From Prorocentrum cordatum (Eukaryota; Sar; Dinophyceae; Prorocentrales; Prorocentraceae): a stretch of 64,000 bases of DNA. The position numbers and the translations under genes were made by a program. The stretch covers positions 1 through 64,000 of the forward strand of contig CAUYUJ010015301.1 in assembly GCA_963575745.1 (NCBI GenBank). Reading direction: 5' to 3'. Numbering within the stretch: the stretch's first letter is position 1; every line of letters begins with the position of its first letter. The notes beneath the pieces were generated by a model, which saw only the letters and a list, made by a program, of their open reading frames with translations, searched no databases and was not told the DNA's origin. Shown here in pieces: positions 30,255-42,271 of this stretch.

Positions 30255-31500
30255 TCCAGGGCGCCCCGACAGGTCATCGATAGAAGCCCCAGGCAAGTGG
30301 ATGCCCATCTCAGCCTCCTCAAGCACCCTTGGGAATCCATAGCTGGGCCGTTCGCTGCTCTTTGGAGTTCTGAATAGGGCTGGCATTCGAGTGCGTTCTG
30401 GTGCCGTGGAGCTTTCCTGAAGATCGCGTTTTGAATATCCGTGGCAGTGCGCGAAGATTGCCGAGCATGTTGAAGCACCTGAGTTTAGTGCAGGCGTGCT
30501 CCTCGCTCCTGACCGTTCCTTTTTCGCTCGGTTTTGCCGCGGCATCGCTCGCGCGCGCGATCGTCTGTCATCGGGGCCCAGTGGCCGATCCATCCCGAGA
30601 CAGTGGAAGGCCGGATGCCCCGTTGAGCCGCGCTACCTTGCCTGCCATGTCGCAAGCAGCAGAGAGTCGTCGCACTTTTGCAAGGGCATTGCAAATGTGC
30701 GGAGCACGCTCTGGAGCTCGATGAGCCGCGCGCGTCGCGCCAATGTTTCGACGAAGCGGCTCGCAGCGGCGGGCTGCAGCATCTATTCGCTGAGATGTTC
30801 GATGTCGGTGCCATTCTTGGAGCGTTCTAATTTGCCCGACTATCCCCTCTGCTCTGGGCCCACGGGCACCTTGATCGGCACGCTGGAAACGCTTTCCCTG
30901 GCAGCTCGATTTTCGAGGGTGACGCGCGACCCCAGGCCGCTGGAGGCTGGTCTGTTGCTGCGCCCGCGAGAGGCGCCAGAACCCTCCGCGAAGTCGCAGC
31001 GTCGACGCGCGGCCCAACATTGTCTGCCTTTGCGACGACCAACGAGGATGAGTTGAGAGCCGTTCTTGAGCGCCTCACGCACGCGTGTCCCCCCCCTCGT
31101 TTTGCACGCGGATTCCATGTGTACGTTCGATGGAGACATGCCCTGGGTCCAGTTCACAATTGCACAGGCGCTGAATTCCCATTGTTTTCTTTGGCGCGAG
31201 GTGCGGGCTAGGCTCGGGGATGCGGGCTCAGCTGTTCGGAGTCGCTCTCGTCGATGCGATTCGTGGAAGTTCCACCCCGCTTCACGCGCGCCGACGCCAG
31301 CTCGGGCATAGTTCCCCCCCCCCCCCCTTTGCGCTTCATTCCACTTCAGAGAAAAGGGATCCCGCGACAGCGGCGCGCAGCGTCGTTCGCGGGGTCTGCC
31401 GAGCCAGTGAAGGGTAGCGGAATGGCTCTGCAGGCGGTGGCTCCTCGCCGCGGCCACCTGCAGGTGGCGCTGGTGATGTGGGCCGCGACGACTGCGCCAA
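30255..31500. other. No recognised gene
   Basis: GC-rich sequence with many open frames on both strands. Some minus-strand stretches (30.5-31.0 kb) have even composition but match nothing I recognise. Confidence 0.4.
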
Positions 31501-31519
31501 GCCAGCGCCCCCCACCGAG

Positions 31520-31800
<281 letters not shown>

Positions 31801-33330
31801 GAGCTTGCACGCATAATGCTATTCATCTGGCGGGGCCCATGAGGTGCACCGAGCTGCTGCTAGCGCCATTCTCCTCCCAGGCACCAGCAAAAAGAAGGGC
31901 GAGGATAATAACCACCTCGGCGCGATCGATATGTGGATAGGCGCGCGCCAGCAACAGCGCATGCGGCGCACCTATCACGTCGCAACACATCGTACTCCTG
32001 GAGAGAAGTGGACGACGCATCTACGCTCCACCTCCAGCTTGGGCAGGGCGCGCAGGAGCCATCAGATTGAAGACGGCCGCGCTCGACATTTTGTTCATGA
32101 CGCGATATGCCCCGTTGCCTGCCTCGGGGAATACCGCCGCGCGGCTCAGGCATTAATAGCACGGACACGGTGGGCGATCGAATCGGTCGGCGCCTGCTGC
32201 GCTCCCAGCGCCGGCTGCGGCCCGAACGACGGCTTCGGCGTTTTCCCCGGGGCGACGCTGGACGAGGCGGGCACGCGCGATTGGGGGGGCGAGGACGAGG
32301 ACGAGGACCGCGCGGTGGGCACCTTAGAGCCGTCTTCCGAGGGATTGGCTGGGCGACTTCGGCATCGTCTCTTGTAAGACTGCGATGCGGCAGCATGCAA
32401 CTCCGTCTACGCGGCAGGCCCCACATATTATGGCAGTGTGGGACGAAACTCCAGCATTTCCCGGGGCTTGATGGCGCGCGCGAGGAGCCGCCGTGCACTG
32501 GAAGCGGCCGGGAGACGACTGCAGCCAATCCTGACATTCGACGACCGCGACCACGGGCCAGCCTTTGTTGAATTTGCGCGTTGTTTCCAGGCTCAGATGG
32601 GAAGCGCGCCTTGGAAGAGATTAATGGCCTCGGCTCGCCGAGGCGAGGGGCGCTGATTGAAGCGATTCATGAGGACTTGCTGTCTGTTGATGAACCAGAA
32701 GGGGTTTGACGATGCACACGGCCGACGACCGATGAGTTTTGGGATCCAAGAACTTGTTTAAGTTGTAACGAGGCGCGCGAGGCCTCCCCAAGAAAACAGA
32801 GCTGGAGGCTGATAGTATTACATTGGATAAACAAAAATCATACATATTGGACCAACGTAAACTAGTGAATAGTACGCACACGGGAAAATTCACAGAGTTT
32901 TGGCGGGACTTGGAGCTCAAGCTGTCCAGGCTGATTGTCCACATTCGAAATGGACCAAAGCTGACTGCGAACGACCGTCGCGGGGCCGTCTCAGAGCCAT
33001 TTGGGGTTGTTTGGGGGCGGTACTGGGGGGGGGTCGGGCGCTTAAAAACCAAAAATGCAAAAAGGCCACGAACCTCCAAAACCTTTGGCCGCGCCAGGAG
33101 GGCGTGTGGCGCCGATCTTGGGCCCAGGATGGTCCAGGCCAAGGTCGGTGGATGCGCGCGCCCTCCTGGGCGGCGGCCAGCCCCGCTGCGGATGCCAGTT
33201 TTGGTTGGCAGCGCTGGCAGTCGCAAGCGCGTCTGCAGAGCCGTTCCGGGCACGGGGCCAGACGGGCGGAAGAGAGGAGGGCAGCCGCGGAGGCAGAGAG
33301 AGAGACGCCGGAGAACACTGCGGATGCCAC
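31801..33330. other. No recognised gene
   Basis: Mixed sequence; a + frame at 31844-32377 is open but shows no domain. A GA/GC-rich stretch leads into an introner-like copy at 33336. Confidence 0.4.
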
Positions 33331-33335
33331 AGGGG

Positions 33336-33447
33336 GCGGCGCGGATTTCCTGGAGGGGCGCTGGGCCCCCCCTGGCGGCGCCGCTCGTGGCGCGCTCCTC
33401 GCGCCAGGGAGGGGGACGCAGCGCCGATCCGAGAAGTCCGCGCGGAC
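33336..33447. mobile_element. Introner-like family 1 copy
   Basis: Left GGCGCGGATTTCCTGG, interior CCCCCCCTGGCGGCGCC, right GCGCCGATCC then TCCGCGCGGA. Ends form an imperfect inverted repeat as in the 23381 copy. Confidence 0.6.
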
Positions 33448-33458
33448 CCCCGATGCAT

Positions 33459-33920
33459 GATTTAATCGCTTCGCTCATTCCGCCGGCCCTGGAGCCCTCC
33501 TCCTCCTCCTCCTCCTCCTCCTCCTCTCCTCCTCCTCCTCCTCCTCCTCCTCCTCCTCCTCCTCCTCCTCCTCCTGCTCCGCTCTTTGGAGCCTCTTGGG
33601 GGCCTCTTGGGGCTCTTTGGCGGCGTCTTGGGGGCCCCTGGGGCCTCTTGGAGGGCTCTCGGGAGCCTCTTGGGGCGGGAGGGGGAGGTAGTCGATTGCG
33701 GCTCCCCCCCTCGGAGGCCACGTTCTTCGTGAGGGGCGTCGAAACATGGCCCTCCCCTGGGGCCTTTTGGGGGATCGCCCGGGAGTGGACCGGGACCTGG
33801 CCGGGGTATTTTTCGTCTGGGGTCCCCCAGGGGCCGCTCCGCGCGCACGAACTAGAAATATTGTTAACCAGTCACCAGAGATCTTAGCACGCCTCTGGCC
33901 CGTTGGGCCGGCGAATTGGT
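33459..33920. mobile_element. CCGCCGGCCC-ended repeat element, copy A2
   Basis: Left end TTTAATCGCTTCGCTCATTC then CGCCGGCCC, right part AACTAGAAATATTGTTAACC, AGATCTTAGCACGCC and GGGCCGGCGAATT. It has the same termini as copy A1, but the interior is only about 460 bp and has gained a CTC array (33497-33578) before a few CCTCTTGGGG units. Confidence 0.7.
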
Positions 33921-34207
33921 TTGTCCACTAGAGCCAAGGAGCGCGGGTTGTCCATGGCCAGCGGGCGGCGACGTTTGGGGGCCCCCGCGGGGACCCCGGG
34001 GACGTCCGATGGTGCATGTGGGGACGTCCTTCCGCATCCTGATGCGCCTCCAGGGCCTTGTCGTGGCATGCGATCGCCAACCAACCACGCGCGTGGACGG
34101 GGAGGCCCACCAGCTCAAGAGACGTCACACTCCCGGATCTCCGACGATCCGATGCCTGCTGAATCCCGACGTGTTTCCTTGATTTCGGTTCCAAAATCTC
34201 CAGGAGG

Positions 34208-34318
34208 GAAAAAAACACAGACACAATTAATCGTCGACCCTCAGGAAAATATAGGAAAATATGGGAAGTGGGCGGGAAGACAGAAGCCCAGAAAATAAGG
34301 GAAATTTTAGGGAATATG
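34208..34318. mobile_element. Introner-like family 2 copy (CACAGACACA..GGAAAATATGGG)
   Basis: AACACAGACACAATTAATCG, CAGGAAAATATAGGAAAATA and AGCCCAGAAAATAAGGG occur in the same order and spacing as at 43750-43862 and 49436-49530. The last of these is the body of a protease intron. Confidence 0.65.
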
Positions 34319-35640
34319 TTTATTTGTGTGCATTTATTTGTGTGTGTGTGTGTGTCCTGGGGCCCCTACAAATCTGTCATCGGGCCCCTGGACCATCAGA
34401 AACTGATTTGGGGGCGAAAAATCAGCCCCCAGGAGGGGGTCGGGACCTCTGGGGCCGCGCACCGAAAGACGGATGTTTGGGCTTTCGCGTGGGCGGTCAG
34501 GAAGCATGGCATGGAAAGGCTCGGCTAATTACAGTGAAAGGCGCGACCAGAGGCAACGAAAGGCATTTCAGTGCAGGTGTTGGGCTCTCGTTGCCCGGAC
34601 GCCCCGCCTTCCCTTCATTCCGCTTCATGCCCCCCCGCCCCCTTTCCTGGCACCATCCCTCTACAGTCAACGCGCCTGGTATGCATGGACGCGCACCTTC
34701 ATCCATCCCTTGTGTCCTTGCCTCTGTCCTTTGCCGTTTTCATTGGTCGCCCGCCGCCCCAAAAAACACAATTTGGGCCTCCAAGGTCTTGCGTCCTTAC
34801 CACCCGTCCTTGATTCAAGTTTCGATTGTAATGCCCCTCCATGGCTCCATCCCTGTGGCTTCTTCCGGTCTCCTCGCTTCACCACAGTCTTGGTGGTAAA
34901 GGAGGGCCTGGGGGAGCAGTAACACCCCTCGGTTGGGTGGTTGCCTAGTGGAATCTTCCATTCCTGTGTTCGATTGCCTATCGCATTTGCAGTCCGTTGC
35001 CACATGCATTGGAGTTCCCACTTAACGCATCCCGCAGCCCCATCAATTGACATTTCTATGCATTGTTCTCTGAGAAGGCTATCCAGTCACCCTGGAGATG
35101 CTTCAGTGGTGGGGGGGGGAGCCTAGCGTTTTGAGCCGTCCTTGCCTCAGTGATACTGGAACCGCCATGAGGGACATTCCGCTCGATTTCTTCGTTCCCA
35201 GCGAGAGTCAATGTTTATGGTTTCCACAAGCAAGTGCTATTGTAGTATGCTTTGTGAGATCCGTCTGCAGGTGCGGCCCAGGGGCGACAAGAAGTAGAGG
35301 GACGACCTCGCCTGGCGCACCCCGTGGTTCGGAAAGCTTGGACTCCAGGTTCACATGCTTTCCGCTTTTGTTCTGTGATAGTCGGAGCAAGGCGAAAGCC
35401 AGGCTTAATAATTTTCCGCCACGCTAAGCTAGCCGAGCTTGTGCAGGACTGTACCAGATGTCTACGGAACAGTGGAGATCTTGCAGAGAAATGTGCGTTT
35501 CGTCTCTGTCGTTGCGAGTTTGAGATATGCGTCTCTATGCCTATTGGATCTGCGCCGCTTTACATACGCCACTCGTTAGAAAAAACACCATTGATGAGCC
35601 ACGATTGAGCAGTAAACATAGGGTATGCCTGCATTTCTGC
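34319..35640. other. No recognised gene
   Basis: Includes a family-E-like patch (34430-34470, CAGGAGGGGGTCGGGACCTC then TGGGGCC). Frames show no domain. Confidence 0.4.
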
Positions 35641-35867
35641 TTGACCTCTATGTGGTCGGCTTGTTCTGCGTTGAGATTGTTGAAGTGTGTGCTGTGAGTT
35701 GCGTGCTGTACGCATGTTCCCCCTTGTGACATCCTCTGGCCGGCGGATGGAAAGTGTGTGTGTGTGTTGCTCGTGGATGTGGTATGCGTTTGTGTGTATA
35801 TGTGTTACGTGTGCTGTGTGTGCGTTGGTTATTTTCCTGTCTCGGCTGATCTGCCTCTCGGCCTTCC

Positions 35868-36360
<493 letters not shown>

Positions 36361-36589
36361 CTCTTTCGCCTCCTCGCTTGCTGGGTCTTCCGTCTTGGGG
36401 TTCCCCTGTTCGGATTGGCTTCGGCTGATCGGGCGGGCCGGGCCGCTGCTCGGAAGCTTCCGCCCCGCTTCTCGTCCTGCCCCCTCTCGCTGCCGCCAGC
36501 TCGTGCTCTGGTCACTGGCAATCCCAGAGATCCGACGCTCCAGAAAAGTTGGAGCGGCGGGATTTGGGCAGTTTTCGGCCGCCAGGGGC

Positions 36590-37290
36590 CCTCGCTGGGC
36601 CTCGGGAGCGTCAGAAAACGACTCAGGACGAGAAGCCGGCCTCGGGGAAGTAGTCCGCGTTGGGGCCTCTGGGGCCCACGCATCGAAAACACTGGAGCAG
36701 CCGGATGTCTGGGATCCCTGGCGCGGCCTGCTCTCTTCTCGCCTCCTGCGCCGCCCTGCACTCGCACGGCTCCTCGTGCTCGGCGGTCGACCGACTTCGG
36801 CTCACCCTGGGATCTTCGGGCCTTGCCACGCTGTCTCACCAGGGGGGCTGATCCACTTTGCGTGCATCCTGCCTTGCTGTCGACCGGAGGTCGTTCCCGG
36901 CGCCGACCCCCGGGTGGCTTTCGGGGCACAGCTCGAGCCCCTGGCGGCCGTCCAAGACGATTTGGGCAACTCCAGAACGCCCTCGGCGAGGCGCAGCCGC
37001 CGGAAGGCACCCCGAGGCTGGGCGTGTGCGTCCGAAACCTCTGGAACGGAAACGTCCGAAAATCTCACGAGACAACGGAAACCTAGAGATCCAATTTAGT
37101 GAAAACAAGATCAAGACGCAGGCTTTTCCGTAATTTCGGCCCCTCGGGGGCCCTCGCCAGGCCTCGGGACCGTCAAAAAACGGGACAGGATGAAAAACGG
37201 GTCCTGGGGAATGGATTGAGGCTTTTGGGGACCGCATATAGAAAAAACAACAAAAAAACACGACATCGGATCTCTGGGAACGTCCGCGAC
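36590..37290. mobile_element. Intron-repeat family E, two tandem copies
   Basis: First copy: AGGGGCCCTCGCTGGGCCTC, GCGTCAGAAAACGACTCAGG, CTCGGGGAAGTAGTCC, CTGGGGCCCACGCATCGAAA and GGATGTCTGGGATCC. Second copy: GGGGGCCCTCGCCAGGCCTC, CCGTCAAAAAACGGGACAGG, CTGGGGAATGG and GACATCGGATCTCTGGGAAC. The word order is identical in each. No coding signal. Confidence 0.6.
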
Positions 37291-37439
37291 ATCCCGAGAA
37301 CCAACGGAAGCGTCCGAAAATCGCAAGCCTCGAGCCTCGAAGCTGTGGCCCCCCCCCGTCGTTCCCCCTGAGCCCGACCACTCTCGTCTGCCCGCTCGCT
37401 ACGGGCGTCCCGAGTCCCCCACTCCAATGGACCTGGCAT

Positions 37440-37570
37440 CGCTCGGACGTGTGCATTTTCCTTCGGCGAGGCCCATCGAGGAGTATCCTGCATCATTTGG
37501 CGACAAAACCACGCACGAAACCGACAAAAGAACACAGGGAATGGACGTCCGAACGATGGCGAGTGGAGGG
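37440..37570. repeat. Dispersed repeat shared with 16403-16510
   Basis: CGCTCGGACGTGTGCATT, then CGAGGAGTATCCTGCATCAT and a degenerate CGCACGAAACCGACAAA; the 16.4-kb copy has the same three words in order. Confidence 0.6.
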
Positions 37571-38200
37571 GTGAAGAATGTTGCGCCCCAGGGGCCACCC
37601 CCTGGGGCCCAGAAGGGACACGGGGGGTGCGCGCTCTTCCTGTCAGGGTTTGGGAACGATGCGACGCGCGCACGTCCAAGCCTGCCCACTGGTCACTCAC
37701 TGCGTCACTCGTCACTCGTGCACCACGATTCCCACGTTTCTCCCCCCCCCCCGCTCCCCTCCCCCAGGACGTGTGCCCCCCCCCCCCCCCCCGGGGAGTT
37801 GACAAAACCGTGTGTGCGTACCACCTCGTTTTGCTGCGTTGCATCGCCATCACCAGCATCATCATCCTCATCATCATCATCGGCATCAGTTGATAAAGTC
37901 GTGCGCGTGTGTACATGCGTGTTTTCATAGTATCACAAAGTGTCTTTTCATATCATCGCTGTCGCGACTCAAGCATCCCAAGAGATGTGCGATCTGGTGG
38001 CAAACAATCCGTGCGTCGAATCCATCAACATGGCGACTGCGACGACGATCGTGCGATGATGGCGAACGTGAAACGGACCGACTGTCGGCACAAGTGCGGT
38101 ACTCGATAGCAGAAGGGTGATTGAGCCTCAAACCAGCGACGGAAGAGAGTACCCGAGTTGAGAATTTAACATGATATCTTCCCACATGAAACAACACATA
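37571..38200. other. No recognised gene
   Basis: Short (CATCAT)n run near 37855-37885 and poly-C tracts. No domain seen. Confidence 0.45.
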
Positions 38201-38204
38201 CGAT

Positions 38205-39925
38205 GATGATGACGAGTATGTGTTTCAAGATGCTGCTGATGACGAGTATGTGTTTCAAGATGCTGCTGATGGCGATGATGATGACGAGTATGTGTTTCAA
38301 GATGCTGATGATGACGATGATGATGACGAGTATGTGTTTCAAGATGATGCTGATGACGATGGTGATGACAATTACGTGTTTCAAGATGTTGCTGATGATG
38401 ATGGTGGTGACGAGCATGTGTTTCAAGATGCTGCCCTTTCCTGTCGTGCCCCCGCCCTATCCTCGGAGATGGCGGTTTCGACATCACCCCGGGATCCCCC
38501 GGATCTTCCCCTGTCAGGGGCAGGTCGCGAGTAGCAGAAATGAGCGTTAACGAATCTTCTGGTATGCGTTGAGGGCAACCCATTATCATAATGGGCCTCA
38601 CAGGGCACCATCGGGAAGCACAGCCCACCAGACTAAGGGAATAACCCCCTGGGTCTAGGCACCCATAGCGGGTTCCATAAGCCCTCCTCTCCTCCGTCTT
38701 CCTCTTCCTCCTCCTCCTCCTCCGCCTCCACCTCCGTCTCTTCCTCCTCGCCTCTCTTACTTCCAGTGGGTGAGCGCCGAAGCGCGTTCCAGAGGGACAT
38801 ATTAAGCCTTAATCCTTCGATTCTCCGGCCCCCGGAGGCCCGAAACAAACATGAGCGAATTACAATATTATCTGTTTTGCAGCGGGTAACAACAAAAATC
38901 CTTCTGTGATAAACTACACATAGAACCTGCTGGTAGGTTATGACAATGTTGATAACGATTATGTTTCGCAATGGGTTCCGAAGGCCACTGCAGATGACGA
39001 TGGCGATGACATGTACGTGTTTCAAGATGCTGCTGGTGATGATGATGATGATGATGATGACGAGTATGTGTTTCAAGATGCTGATGATGACGATGGTGAT
39101 GACGAGCATGTGTTTCAAGATGATGATGATGACGATGACGATGACGAGCATGTGTTTCAATATGTTGTTGATGACGATGGTGATGACGAGCATGTGTTTC
39201 AAGATGCTGATGATGACGGTGATGATGACGAGCATGTGTTTCAAGATGCTGCTGATGACGATGGTGATGACGAGCATGTGTTTCAAGATGCTGATGATGA
39301 CGATGGTGATGACGAGCATGTGTTTCAAGATGATGCTGATGACGATGGTGATGACGAGCATGTGTTTCAAGATACTGATGATGACGATGATGATGACGAA
39401 AATGTGTTTCAAGATGCTGTTGATGACGATGATGATGATGATGACGAGTATGTGTGTCGAGATGCTGCTGATGACGATGGTGACGGCGAGCATGTGTTTC
39501 AAGATGCTGCTGATGACGATGACGATGACGACGAGTATGTGTTTCAAGATTCTGCTGATGACGATGGTGATGACGAGTATGTGTTTCAAGATGTTGCTGA
39601 TGATGATGGTGATGACGAGGTGCGTTTGGAGCAACGCATGGTCATAATGAGCTTCACAGGGCACAATCGGGTGGGAAACACAGCCCATCAGACTAAGGGA
39701 ATAACTCCCTGGGGCTAGGCACCCATAGCGGGTTACATAAGTTCTCCTCTCTTTCCCTTTCTTCCTCCTCCTCCTCCTCCTCCGCCTCCACCTCCGTCTG
39801 TTCTTTTTCGCCCCTCTTACTTCCAGCGGGTGAGCGCCGAAGCGCGTTCCAGAGGGATATATTAAGCCTTAATCTCTCGATTCTCCGGCCTCCGGAGGCC
39901 CGAAACAAACATTAGCGGATTACAG
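38205..39925. repeat. Duplicated segment with 36-bp minisatellite (two copies)
   Basis: Copy 1 (about 38205-38870) and copy 2 (about 39003-39925) each hold a run of GACGAGTATGTGTTTCAAGA-type 36-bp units (about 6 and about 17). Each run is followed by the same unique flank (AAGGGAATAACYCCCTGGG, AGGCACCCATAGCGGGTT, GGTGAGCGCCGAAGCGCGTT, TATTAAGCCTTAATC, CCGGAGGCCCGAAACAAACA). Thirty-six is a multiple of three, so a 235-codon acidic frame stays open, but the other two + frames and the minus frame are open too, which argues against coding. Confidence 0.85.
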
Positions 39926-40740
39926 ATTGATTTCTTTGTTGTTGAATTACAAAGGGAAACCTTTTGTTGTGAACTACACATTGTTTTCTCCTGTGGCGGA
40001 TTACAAAAGGATTCCTTGTGTGGAGGATTACACAAGGATTTCTTTTGTGGAGGATCGCAAAATGATTCCTTTTGTGCCGAATTACAAAGGAAATCCTTGT
40101 TTGGTGAATTACAACTTGTTTCCTTGTGTGGAGGATTACAAAGGGAATCCTTTTGTGGAGGATTGCAAAAGGATTCCTTTTGTGGAGGATTACAAATTGA
40201 TTTCCTTTGTCGGCCTTCCTGGTAGTGAACCAGGGGACAAAAAAAAAATCAGGAAATCATTGAAAAATATTAGAATTGCAGTTTTTCAATGAATTTCCAG
40301 TATTTTGAAGCAAAAACATATTTAAAACAAACACAGCATTTTCCAAGGTATTGAAGCCGAAACCATATGAAAACACACATTTTGGCATTCGGAATGCGGA
40401 AGTGCTGTGTTTTTTATATGCTTCTGCGTCAAAACATGGGAAATTCATTGAAAAACTGTAATTTCAGAATTTTCAATGATTTCCTGATTTTTTGTTTTGT
40501 TTTTCTTTTGTCCCCTGGTTCACTACCAGGAAGGCCCACAAAAGAAATCAATGTGTAATCCTCAACAAAGGGAATCCCTTTGTAATCCTCCACAAAAGGA
40601 ATCCCGTTGTAATCCGCCACAAATAGAAACAAGTTGTAATTCACCACAAAACAATTCCCTTTGTAATACGCCACAAACATGAATCAATTTGTAGTTTGCC
40701 ACAAAAGGAATCATTCTGTATTCCGCTACTTTGAGCAATT
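39915..40740. mobile_element. AT-rich foldback element (large inverted repeat)
   Basis: Left arm (39915-40360) and right arm (40385-40740) are reverse complements over most of their length. Outer parts are 30-bp repeats (GGAGGATTACAAAAGGATTC), then CCTTCCTGGTAGTGAACCAG, GGGGACAAAA and ATTGAAAAA..TTTTTCAATGAATTTCCA. The centre is near 40373. Both arms encode the same peptide repeat ending GLPGSEPGDK when read inward. It is much richer in A+T than its surroundings. No transposase. Confidence 0.85.
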
Positions 40741-41627
40741 GTTTTAGAGATGACGAAAAGAAATAGCCCAAAGGAAAGCAAGTACAGAAGAAGTAATAAA
40801 CCAAAAACCGAGGTGGTACACACACACACGGTTTGGTTAACCTTACCCCCCCCCCTATCAAGCAGCGCCCAGCCCTCACTGCGGCAGCGGGTGCCCCGAG
40901 CCCTTCCCCTGCTTCGCTCCGACCTCAGACGGCGGACCGCCAGAAGCCAGGCACGTTCCACTAATCGCAGAGTGCCTACTCGCAAACGCCCGAAAAACAC
41001 ATGTTCGTTTCGATGTAATGTATCGTAGATCCCCCGCGGCGCATCCAGGCGATTTGCGAGTAGCTACTTTGCGAGTAGTGGAACGCGCTCGTCTAGATTC
41101 CCAGGATTTCGAGTCGACTCGACTCCGATTTCCGACCTCGGCCCCGGTGTCCTCCCGCGGGAGCTCGGCTCAGGGGACTGGGAACAGGGAGCAGGAGACA
41201 GGGAACAGGGAATAAGGACACAAGGACAGGAAGGGAGGGAGGAGGGAGGGATGGAGGAGGGAGGAGGGAGGAGGAGGGGGGAAGAGAAGAGGGAGGGAGG
41301 AGGGAGGAGGGGGGAGGAGGTAGGACGGAGGAGGGAGGAGCCAGGAGGGAGGAGGGAGGAGGGAGGGAGGTAAGAGGGAGGGAGGGAGGAGGAGGACGAT
41401 GACGAGGAAGGTGGCTGCTCGGCCCCCTCGCCAGCTTCTCGCGGCCTGCAGCGGCCCAGACCCGTAAGACCGGCGCGAATCCGTAGGTCATCACTCTTGG
41501 TCCGAAGCATTTCTTTGTGGCCAGGGGCGGCTCACCCTCTCTGCACACGCACCGCCGACCGAATGCACACGCACTGAACCGTTGATGCTCGAAGAAAACA
41601 AGCAGCATGAGCATGAACTTGTGAAGG
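40741..41627. other. No recognised gene; GGGAGGA-rich tract
   Basis: A short direct repeat CGCAGAGTGCCTACTCGCAA / GCGAGTAGCTACTTTGCGAG region (about 40966-41075) and an imperfect GGAGGGA array (41222-41400). Confidence 0.5.
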
Positions 41628-41750
41628 TCCGCGCGGAATTCCCGGATCGGCGCTGAAAAGCCTTTCCCTGGCGCGCGGAGCGCGCCAAGGGCGCGCCAGA
41701 GGCGCCGCCTGAGGGGCCCAAGCGCCGGTCCAGGCAATCCACGCGAACCT
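41628..41750. mobile_element. Introner-like family 1 copy
   Basis: Left TCCGCGCGGAATTCCCGGA then TCGGCGCT, right AGCGCCGGTCCAGGCAATCC then ACGCGAACC. The ends are inverted repeats over about 27 bp with a few mismatches. Confidence 0.7.
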
Positions 41751-41958
41751 CCGAAAGTTTGTGTTTGGGTACTCTTGGGTTTCTCAATAAGCGTGGGGGG
41801 GTACCCCCTCCGCTGGGGGCCAACCTCCCCTCGTCGTCGCGCCTCAACGGGGGTCGATGCGGGGCTGTCGGCGGGGGTGACACCCCCCCGACGCTGATTG
41901 AGCAACTCGGATTAGCTCATTCTTCTTCGTGATACGGCTGGTACCGTTCCGAGCACAG

Positions 41959-42103
41959 ATGCGTGCGAGGAGGCAGCCGTGCCTCCGGGGGTGCCTCCCG
42001 CTCTGGGCTGCGGCGTGCGCGGCGGCACGCGCCTCGGCCGAGGAGACCCTCGTTGAGGTCAGCCTGATACAGCTGAGCGCGCATGCTGCCTCGGAGGCCT
42101 GGG
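41959..42103 (+). CDS. Candidate first exon with signal peptide (protease locus)
   Basis: ATG at 41959 opens a frame with basic residues (MRARRQP), then a hydrophobic Ala/Leu/Cys stretch CLPLWAAACAAARASA and a probable cleavage before EETLVEVSLIQLSAH. It ends with one base of a codon before GTGAAG at 42104. The next open segment (42272) begins with the two bases needed, so EAW-E-VDTNTGIGG reads through. A secreted protein is likely. Membership of the M43 protease gene downstream is inferred only from strand, secretion signal and proximity. Confidence 0.4.
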
Positions 42104-42108
42104 GTGAA

Positions 42109-42261
42109 GTCGGGCCTGTCCCTCTACAGGAGGGATACTCAAAGACGGATTAAACATAGTCTGGGGGCGATGCTGTTTTGCCATGTTTGACTATGTTGGA
42201 GTATTTTTGGACTATCTTTTGTCTTGCGTCCAAACTCCGCCTGTAGGAGGGCATGTCCGAC
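42109..42261. mobile_element. Introner-like family 3 copy forming an intron
   Basis: Starts GTCGGGCCTGTCCCTCTACA GGAGG, ends CCTGTAGGAGGGCATGTCCG AC. The ends are inverted repeats of about 24 bp. The interior is AT-rich. The element fills nearly all of the predicted intron 42104-42271, leaving only 5 and 10 intron bases outside it. Confidence 0.75.
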
Positions 42262-42271
42262 CTAAGCCTAG

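Noticed and set aside
30485-31078. Minus-strand coding region with balanced composition
   Set aside because: Several minus frames are open but broken by stops and match no domain I recognise; high GC content alone explains long frames.
38940-39718. 235-residue acidic repeat protein (DDDGDDEHVFQDA)
   Set aside because: All three + frames and a minus frame are open through the same 36-bp repeats, so openness carries no coding information; no start context or flanking exon was seen.
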